This document shows positions 41,575-47,491 of a stretch of 47,491 nt of DNA, piece after piece; within the stretch, counting starts at the first letter, position 1, and the number at the start of each line of letters is the position of its first letter. A program made the translations under genes and the position numbers. The notes under the pieces were generated by a model. That model searched no databases. It was not told the origin of the DNA and saw nothing but the letters and a program-made list of their open reading frames with translations. Location of the stretch: assembly GCA_000436795.1 (NCBI GenBank), contig HF993165.1:1-47491 (forward strand), given 5' to 3'. This DNA comes from Bacteroides sp. CAG:1076. Its GTDB lineage: Bacteria > Bacteroidota > Bacteroidia > Bacteroidales > Bacteroidaceae.

Positions 41575-42618
41575 TCAGTTGTTTTCCGGACGAAGTTTAC
41601 GAACGGTTACGGCTGTCTGCCACATTTCGCTTTCGCGCAACTGACGAAGTTCTTCGTTCAGTTTATCACGATAGTCCGGCTGAGAGTTTGAGTCGATAGA
41701 ACGCTGTGCTTCGTGGCCTTCGGCAACCGACTTGTACAGCTTTTCGAATACCGGTTTGGTAGCATCGTGGAACGGAGTCATCCAGTCCAATGCACCACGC
41801 TGAGCAGTTGTAGAACAGTTAGCGTACATCCAGTCCATACCTTTTGCTGCAAACAGCGGCATCAACGACTGAGTAAGTTCCTCAACTGTTTCGTTGAATG
41901 CTTCCGAAGGTGAGTGTCCGTGTTCACGCAATGTTTCATACTGTGCCAGCAGCAAGCCCTGAATTGCACCCATCAATGTACCACGTTCACCTGTCAAATC
42001 GGATGTAGCTTCACGCTGGAAGGTTGTTTCGAACAAATAACCTGAGCCGATACCGATACCCAGTGCAATAGTACGTTCGTAAGCCTTGCCGGTAGCATCC
42101 TGATAGATAGCGTACGATGAGTTCAAGCCACGTCCTTCGAGGAACATGGTACGCAAAGATGTACCCGAACCTTTAGGAGCAACCATGATAACGTCGACAT
42201 CTTTGGGAGGAACCACACCGGTACGGTCGTTCCATGTAATGGCAAATCCGTGAGAGAAATACAATGCTTTGCCAGCAGTCAGATGAGGTTTGATGGTAGG
42301 CCATACAGAAATAACGGCAGCATCCGACAACAGACACATGATAATAGTACCTCTCTTGCAAGCTTCTTCGATGCTGAACAAGGTTTCGCCCGGTACCCAA
42401 CCGTCGGCAACAGCTTTTTCGAATGTCTTGCCCTGACGCTGTCCTACGATTACGTTGAAACCATTGTCACGCAGATTCAGTGACTGTCCGGGGCCCTGTA
42501 CACCATAACCGATGACAGCTATTGTTTCGTTTTTCAATACTTCACGTGCTTTTTCCAAGGGGAACTCATCGCGGATTACTACATTTTCAGTAACGCCGCC
42601 AAAATTCATTTGTGCCAT
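41575..42618 (-). CDS. ilvC: Ketol-acid reductoisomerase
   Basis: A 347-residue enzyme for the second step of valine and isoleucine synthesis: Mg-dependent isomerisation and NAD(P)H reduction of acetolactate or acetohydroxybutyrate. The Rossmann motif is IGYGVQGPGQSLNLRDNG (about 36-53). The metal-binding region includes VAPKGSGTS and the Asp/Glu of DLTGERGTLMGAIQG, and CSTTAQRGALDW and RSIDSNS are near the end. The cofactor-selectivity loop reads GQRQGKTFEK (59-68), without the Ser pair seen in typical NADPH-specific enzymes. It is the last gene of the operon, 24 nt after the thioesterase. Confidence 0.96.
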   Translation of the reverse strand: MAQMNFGGVTENVVIRDEFPLEKAREVLKNETIAVIGYGVQGPGQSLNLRDNGFNVIVGQRQGKTFEKAVADGWVPGETLFSIEEACKRGTIIMCLLSDAAVISVWPTIKPHLTAGKALYFSHGFAITWNDRTGVVPPKDVDVIMVAPKGSGTSLRTMFLEGRGLNSSYAIYQDATGKAYERTIALGIGIGSGYLFETTFQREATSDLTGERGTLMGAIQGLLLAQYETLREHGHSPSEAFNETVEELTQSLMPLFAAKGMDWMYANCSTTAQRGALDWMTPFHDATKPVFEKLYKSVAEGHEAQRSIDSNSQPDYRDKLNEELRQLRESEMWQTAVTVRKLRPENN

Positions 42619-42642
42619 AATTACAATCTTTTTATTAAAAAA

Positions 42643-43386
42643 TCAGTTAAATATCACTTTACAACGAGCGACAACTTCCGTGCCGTTCTTTTTTATTTCT
42701 ATATCGTATTCGTTCTCGCCCACCTGTTCGCGATAGAAGCTCAGCTTGTCGCCATAATAGCTCTCGGCAACGTATGCCACTTCGAAGCGGTGAATAGATT
42801 TATTGCGGAACATTTCGAGTGGGAACAAATCGAGTGCATGTTCGATGTACTTGATACTATTGACATGACCGTTGAGGTCAATGTCGCTGTACTTCACCAA
42901 GTACTCGGAACAAGGAGTCTGCTCTGTCACCTTTACACGGCCGGCTTTGGCTATGGGACACTCTTTCTTGCAAATATAGTCGGTAATCTTGCCGCCATGC
43001 AATGCAAGCAAATCGGCAGGCTTACGAGTTTCCATGCTGATCATTGCCCAGATAGAACGTGCATATCCTATCGGCTTGCCGTCCTGATTCAGGATAGCAA
43101 AATTACGGTCGGTAAACAGACGGTACACATTTTCCACCCACGTCTGGATGCTGAACTTCTCGTATGCACGGGGCATTTCCTCCATTTCCACTGCCAGACG
43201 TGAAAGCACCCATGTATAATGGTTCTCGTTCAGGGTGGCAATGCCGAAGCCGCGCTCTGCCGCATGAAAGCCAGCACAGTTTAACAGATGGTTACCCAAT
43301 ACGCCCATCGTAAGCTTTTCCATAAAATCTACGTGGAACGGTTCTGCTACAAACTGGTAGGTACTAACTTTATTATCCTCACTCAT
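42643..43386 (-). CDS. Acyl-ACP thioesterase
   Basis: A 247-residue double-hotdog thioesterase of the plant FatA/FatB-like family. It hydrolyses acyl-ACP to free fatty acid in the cytoplasm. Visible are the N-terminal hotdog with LLNCAGFHAAERGFG and YTWVLSRLAVEMEEMP, then SDIDLNGHVNSIKYIEHALD (about 169-188), whose Asp-Asn-His set is catalytic, and a second hotdog. The gene lies between ilvN (8-nt gap) and ilvC (24-nt gap), an arrangement I recognise from Bacteroides. It may link branched-chain precursor flow with branched fatty acid release, which is inference. Confidence 0.92.
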   Translation of the reverse strand: MSEDNKVSTYQFVAEPFHVDFMEKLTMGVLGNHLLNCAGFHAAERGFGIATLNENHYTWVLSRLAVEMEEMPRAYEKFSIQTWVENVYRLFTDRNFAILNQDGKPIGYARSIWAMISMETRKPADLLALHGGKITDYICKKECPIAKAGRVKVTEQTPCSEYLVKYSDIDLNGHVNSIKYIEHALDLFPLEMFRNKSIHRFEVAYVAESYYGDKLSFYREQVGENEYDIEIKKNGTEVVARCKVIFN

Positions 43387-43394
43387 AACCTTCT

Positions 43395-43949
43395 TTATTG
43401 TTTTTCGTTTTTATATCGTTCTTCCCGATGTGCCAGATATTCGTTTACACGCTCAAAACAGCTGGTCGAAATTGCAATTCTTCCTGAGCGGACAAATTGC
43501 AGTACGCAGTTCAGGTTTTTCAGTTCCTGGTACAAGCTGGTGATATCATCGCTCATGCCCGTCATCTCTACCACAGAGAAGGTAGGATTTACTTCTACAA
43601 TGTGTGCGCCATAGCGACGTACAACTTTCGAAGGTTCTGCCGTCGACTGAAATTCGGGCGTAGAAACTTTATACATGGCCACCTCACGCTGGAAGATTTC
43701 CTTGTCGGTAAAGTAGTGTGCCTGTATCACGTCCATTTTCTTTTCTATCTGACGTACCAGTTTCTCTATGATATCAGGAGTAGTCCAGCAAGTAATGGTA
43801 TACTTATGTACTCCCTTGATGGAAGAGGCAGACACGTTCAGACTTTCGATGTTTATCTGGCGACGTGTAAATACAGCCGTTACCTGATTCAACAAACCGG
43901 CAATGTTTTCCGAATGAACGATTATCGTATATAATGTCTTATTATCCAT
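43395..43949 (-). CDS. ilvN: Acetolactate synthase regulatory subunit
   Basis: A 184-residue small subunit (IlvN/IlvH type). The N-terminal ACT domain is YTIIVHSENIAGLLNQVTAVFTRR (about 7-30) with INIESLNVSAS, and a second ACT-like domain occupies about 95-170. It binds the catalytic subunit and gives feedback inhibition by valine or other branched-chain amino acids. The gene is 12 nt after ilvB and 8 nt before the thioesterase. The length is slightly above the common 160-170 residues. Confidence 0.94.
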   Translation of the reverse strand: MDNKTLYTIIVHSENIAGLLNQVTAVFTRRQINIESLNVSASSIKGVHKYTITCWTTPDIIEKLVRQIEKKMDVIQAHYFTDKEIFQREVAMYKVSTPEFQSTAEPSKVVRRYGAHIVEVNPTFSVVEMTGMSDDITSLYQELKNLNCVLQFVRSGRIAISTSCFERVNEYLAHREERYKNEKQ

Positions 43950-43961
43950 AGTTACTCTTAA

Positions 43962-45659
43962 TTAACAGTCCAACAGCATATAGTTTACGGGACTTCCCGG
44001 AGGAGTCATCGGCAATACCTTTCCTTCTTCCACCACACAGGTTTCAAGCAGGAACGGTCCGTCGGTTTCCAGCATCTCACGAATGGCGTCGTTCAACTCG
44101 GAACGGTCTATCACTCTGCGGGAAGGAATACCATATGCCGAAGCAATCTGCATGTAGTCGGGGTTCATCATCGGAGTAAATGAATAACGGCGTTTGAAGA
44201 ACATAGCCTGCCACTGGCGGACATTGCCCAGGAAATTATTATTCATAAGAATAATCTTTACCGGTGCTTTCTGCTCCATCACTGTTCCCAACTCCTGCAT
44301 GGTCATCTGCAAACCTCCGTCGCCCATAAAGGCACAGACTGTACGTTCGGGACATCCGAAGGTGGCACCGATAGCTGCCGGCAAGCAGAAGCCCATCGTA
44401 CCCATACCGCCCGACGTTACAACACTGCGGTTCTTCGTGAATTTGAAATAGCGACAAGCTAACATCTGGTTCTGACCGACATCGGTAACCAGTATCGCTT
44501 CATTTTTGGTCGCCTCGCTCACTGCGTGAACCACCTCGCCCATGTTCAACGGTCCCTCTGCAGGAAATACTTCCGGTTTTATGACTTGGGTATATTCTGT
44601 TTCCTCATATGGTTGGAAACTGGCAATCCATTCGGTATGTTTCTGAGGTTTTATCCGTTCGGTCAGCGCAGACAATGTACGCTTGCAGTTGCCAAGCACA
44701 GGTACATCTACAGGTACATTCTTACCAATTTCAGAAGGATCGATATCCAAATGAATGACTTTCGCCTGACGGGCATAAGTAGATAAATCGCCTGTCACAC
44801 GGTCGTCGAAACGCATTCCTACAGCAATAAGCACATCACATTCGTTGGTCTTGACGTTCGGACCAAGATTCCCGTGCATACCCAGCATACCTTTGTTCAG
44901 GGGATGACCGGAAGGAAGTGCCGAAAGTCCCAGCAAAGTACATCCACAAGGCATATCAGCCTTTTCGACAAACTTACGCAATTCTTCCTGTGCGCCGCCC
45001 AATTCTACGCCCTGTCCGACCAATACCAAGGGACGTTGAGCATTGTTTATCAGTTCTGCCGCCTTGTCTACTTCGTCCATATCCGTTTCCGGATCGGGAT
45101 CATAACTGCGGATAAAGTCAACATCTACCGGTTCATAATCGGTCATTTCAGTCTGTGCGTTCTTGGCAAAGTCGAGAACCACCGGTCCGGGACGTCCGCT
45201 TCGTGCGATATAAAAGGCACGTGAAACCGCCCATGCTACGTCGTCCGCACGGCGTATCTGATAACTCCATTTAGAAATTGGTTGTGTAATGCCTACCAGG
45301 TCTACTTCCTGAAAGGCATCTGTACCCAACAATCCGGCACCTACCTGCCCTGCTATGACAACAATAGGCGTACTGTCTATCATGGCATCGGCTATTCCTG
45401 TAATGGTATTCGTAGCTCCCGGACCACTTGTTACCAGACAAACTCCAACTTCTCCCGACACACGGGCAAAACCTTGAGCTGCATGTGCAGCCCCTTGTTC
45501 GTGACGAACCAGTATATGGTTCAATTTATCTCTATGATCGTATAAGGCATCGAATACAGGCATGATAGCTCCTCCCGGATAACCGAAAAGAGTCTTTACT
45601 CCTTCATGCTCCAATGAACGCATCAATGCTTCCGATCCCGTAATTCTTTCTTTAGCCAT
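43962..45659 (-). CDS. ilvB: Acetolactate synthase large subunit
   Basis: A 565-residue TPP- and FAD-dependent enzyme that condenses pyruvate with pyruvate or 2-oxobutyrate, the first common step of branched-chain amino acid synthesis. The N-terminal pyrimidine-binding domain has VRHEQGAAHAAQGFAR with the catalytic Glu (about 54). The central domain has LIAVGMRFDDRVTG for FAD. The C-terminal PP-binding domain has GDGGLQMTMQELGTVME and MNNNFLGNVRQWQ, the Mg-TPP motif. The Trp in RQW is the usual herbicide-site residue. The gene follows ilvD by 24 nt and pairs with ilvN. Confidence 0.97.
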   Translation of the reverse strand: MAKERITGSEALMRSLEHEGVKTLFGYPGGAIMPVFDALYDHRDKLNHILVRHEQGAAHAAQGFARVSGEVGVCLVTSGPGATNTITGIADAMIDSTPIVVIAGQVGAGLLGTDAFQEVDLVGITQPISKWSYQIRRADDVAWAVSRAFYIARSGRPGPVVLDFAKNAQTEMTDYEPVDVDFIRSYDPDPETDMDEVDKAAELINNAQRPLVLVGQGVELGGAQEELRKFVEKADMPCGCTLLGLSALPSGHPLNKGMLGMHGNLGPNVKTNECDVLIAVGMRFDDRVTGDLSTYARQAKVIHLDIDPSEIGKNVPVDVPVLGNCKRTLSALTERIKPQKHTEWIASFQPYEETEYTQVIKPEVFPAEGPLNMGEVVHAVSEATKNEAILVTDVGQNQMLACRYFKFTKNRSVVTSGGMGTMGFCLPAAIGATFGCPERTVCAFMGDGGLQMTMQELGTVMEQKAPVKIILMNNNFLGNVRQWQAMFFKRRYSFTPMMNPDYMQIASAYGIPSRRVIDRSELNDAIREMLETDGPFLLETCVVEEGKVLPMTPPGSPVNYMLLDC

Positions 45660-45683
45660 AAATCAAAATGAAGAATAATGGTT

Positions 45684-47483
45684 TTATACAATTCTTACTC
45701 CACCCTTGTCGGCTGAGCTTACCATGCTGGCATAAGCCTTCAAGGCTTTAGAAACCTGACGGTTACGAGTTACAGGCGTCATCGGACGTGCTGCCAGCTC
45801 TTCATCAGTGAGTTTTACATTTATCGTACGGTTGGGTATATCAATCTCAATGATATCTCCGTCTACTATCTTACCGATATTTCCACCGGCTGCTGCTTCG
45901 GGAGAAATATGTCCGATACTCAGACCGGAAGTTCCTCCACTAAACCGGCCATCTGTAATCAAAGCACATTCTTTTCCCAAATGTTTCGACTTGATATATG
46001 AAGTCGGATAAAGCATTTCCTGCATACCCGGCCCGCCCTTCGGACCTTCGTGAGTAATGACTACCACGTCGCCACTCACAACCTTACCTCCAAGAATTCC
46101 TTCACACGCTGATTCCTGTGAATCGAATACTTTGGCCGGGCCTGAAAACTTCCAGATACTTTCGTCTACTCCGGCGGTTTTCACCACACAACCATCCTGG
46201 GCAATATTACCTTTCAGCACAGCCAGTCCACCGTCTTTGCTGTAAGCATGTTGCAAATCGCGGATGCAACCAGTAGCACGGTCTGTATCAAGTTCTTTAT
46301 ACGTATTGTTCTGAGAACCCAGCTGGATGTTGAATTTACCGCCCGGTGCACTTGTATAAATACGAATAGCCTCAGCATCTACATCCGCTTTACAGACATT
46401 GTACTTGGCAATTGCCTCTCCAAGTGTAGTACCGTCTACACGATGTACGGTAGTATCGAGCAGCCCGCCTTTGGCAAGTTCGCCTAAAATATTAAGAATA
46501 CCGCCTGCACGATTGACATCCTGAATATGATATTTCTGGGTATTGGGAGCAACTTTGCACAAACAAGGTACACGGCGTGACAACATATCGATGTCATCCA
46601 TTTTAAAATCGACTTCTGCTTCGTGTGCAATCGCCAGCAAATGCAATACAGTATTAGTAGAACCTCCCATTGCAATATCCAGTGTCATGGCATTCAAGAA
46701 GGCTTGACGCGTAGCGATACTGCGCGGCAATACGCTGTCATCACCTTCTTCATAATATTTATATGCATTTTTCACGATCAGTTCGGCAGCATCCCGGAAC
46801 AAACGTTTACGGTTTTCGTGAGTTGCAACAATTGTTCCGTTTCCCGGCAGGGCCAATCCGATAGCTTCATTCAGGCAGTTCATGGAATTGGCGGTGAACA
46901 TTCCGGAACAGCTACCGCATCCGGGACAAGCATGACACTCAATCTCAGCTACATCCTCATCGCTGACAGTAGGATCGGCCGACTTAATCATGGCATCAAT
47001 CAAATCAAGATGCATACCGCCCCATTCTCCTGCTTCCATCGGACCACCGGAAACAAATACAGTCGGGATATTCAATCGCATGGCAGCCATGAGCATTCCC
47101 GGAGTTATCTTATCGCAATTCGAAATACAGACCATCGCATCTGCCTTATGTGCATTCACCATATACTCCACGCTATCGGCTATAATGTCACGGGAAGGCA
47201 AAGAATACAACATTCCATCATGCCCCATTGCAATACCGTCATCTATGGCAATAGTATTAAATTCAGCGGCAAAGCATCCTAATTTCTCGATTTCTGCTTT
47301 TACCTGCTGGCCTATTTCATGTAAATGCGTATGCCCCGGGACAAACTGCGTAAATGAATTTACGATAGCAATAATGGGCTTCCCAAACATTTCCTTCTTC
47401 ATACCGTTGGCTACCCATAAGGCTCTTGCTCCTGCCATACGGCGACCTTCGGTACTCATCGAACTGCGTAACTGATGTTTCAT
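45684..47483 (-). CDS. ilvD: Dihydroxy-acid dehydratase
   Basis: A 599-residue iron-sulphur dehydratase that converts dihydroxy-isovalerate or dihydroxy-methylvalerate to the 2-oxo acid, the third step of valine and isoleucine synthesis. Three cluster cysteines are seen in [36 protein letters not shown] and [14 protein letters not shown] context. [12 protein letters not shown] and [13 protein letters not shown] are the conserved ILVD/EDD motifs, the latter with the catalytic Ser. It is the first gene of the operon in this window; the promoter or leader lies beyond the right edge. Coding is complete with ATG at 47483. Confidence 0.97.
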   Translation of the reverse strand: MKHQLRSSMSTEGRRMAGARALWVANGMKKEMFGKPIIAIVNSFTQFVPGHTHLHEIGQQVKAEIEKLGCFAAEFNTIAIDDGIAMGHDGMLYSLPSRDIIADSVEYMVNAHKADAMVCISNCDKITPGMLMAAMRLNIPTVFVSGGPMEAGEWGGMHLDLIDAMIKSADPTVSDEDVAEIECHACPGCGSCSGMFTANSMNCLNEAIGLALPGNGTIVATHENRKRLFRDAAELIVKNAYKYYEEGDDSVLPRSIATRQAFLNAMTLDIAMGGSTNTVLHLLAIAHEAEVDFKMDDIDMLSRRVPCLCKVAPNTQKYHIQDVNRAGGILNILGELAKGGLLDTTVHRVDGTTLGEAIAKYNVCKADVDAEAIRIYTSAPGGKFNIQLGSQNNTYKELDTDRATGCIRDLQHAYSKDGGLAVLKGNIAQDGCVVKTAGVDESIWKFSGPAKVFDSQESACEGILGGKVVSGDVVVITHEGPKGGPGMQEMLYPTSYIKSKHLGKECALITDGRFSGGTSGLSIGHISPEAAAGGNIGKIVDGDIIEIDIPNRTINVKLTDEELAARPMTPVTRNRQVSKALKAYASMVSSADKGGVRIV

Positions 47484-47491
47484 TACATTTA

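Noticed and set aside
1..47491. CRISPR arrays, tRNA or rRNA genes, insertion sequences, prophage
   Set aside because: I saw no regularly spaced repeats, no conserved tRNA or rRNA stretches and no transposase or integrase reading frame. The negative is by eye only.

Overview
The window is a stretch of a Bacteroidota chromosome, most likely from the Bacteroides/Phocaeicola group. This rests on the many TAnnTTTG promoter elements, the scarcity of Shine-Dalgarno sites, the family set (DUF5686, DUF4837, Bacteroidetes-type LptE, the GT2-DUF4922 fusion) and the gene order ilvD-ilvB-ilvN-thioesterase-ilvC. It carries 38 protein genes, all apparently intact. I saw no rRNA, tRNA, insertion sequence, prophage or CRISPR array.

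Layout. 1-529 has no recognisable gene. 592-3717: nadE on the minus strand, diverging from a Fur/PerR-type regulator and a reverse rubrerythrin (oxidative stress). 4067-9862, minus strand: an envelope block with a DUF5686 outer-membrane protein, a sigma-54 activator without a sensor domain, LptE, a TPR-like protein and SecG. 10090-14192: an inositol-lipid locus made of a PgpA-type phosphatase, a GtrA-family membrane protein, a CDP-alcohol phosphotransferase and an Aur1-like PAP2 protein, converging on myo-inositol-phosphate synthase. 14442-15338: a PfkB kinase. 15390-24113, minus strand: nine tightly packed genes, rlmN, DUF4837 lipoprotein, pdxA, nucleotidyltransferase, ATP-grasp enzyme, second CDP-alcohol phosphotransferase, flippase-like membrane protein, HAD hydrolase and sugar MFS permease. 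24246-29266: a glycosyltransferase/GalT-like fusion, a SpoIID/LytB protein without signal peptide and an AmpG-like permease. 29384-34541: ABC-F ATPase and Mfd. 34779-37938: a 2-hydroxyacid-dehydrogenase-like protein lacking its catalytic residues, and a large TPR protein. 38035-41103: GH13 enzyme, patatin and nitroreductase. 41575-47483: the ilv operon.

How they work together. The inositol locus can take glucose-6-phosphate to inositol phosphate, couple it to CDP-diacylglycerol, dephosphorylate the product and move the head group to ceramide. The neighbouring minus-strand cluster (16621-20873) has what a second, undescribed head-group pathway would need: head-group activation, CDP-alcohol transfer, ATP-dependent ligation or phosphorylation, a membrane flippase-like protein and a phosphatase. 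It is my best candidate for a new system. The 24246-29266 trio looks like uptake and cytoplasmic processing of muropeptides or another glycan.

All family assignments are from reading the sequence by eye; no database search was run. Bacteroides inositol lipids are known from the literature; the roles given to the second cluster are inference.
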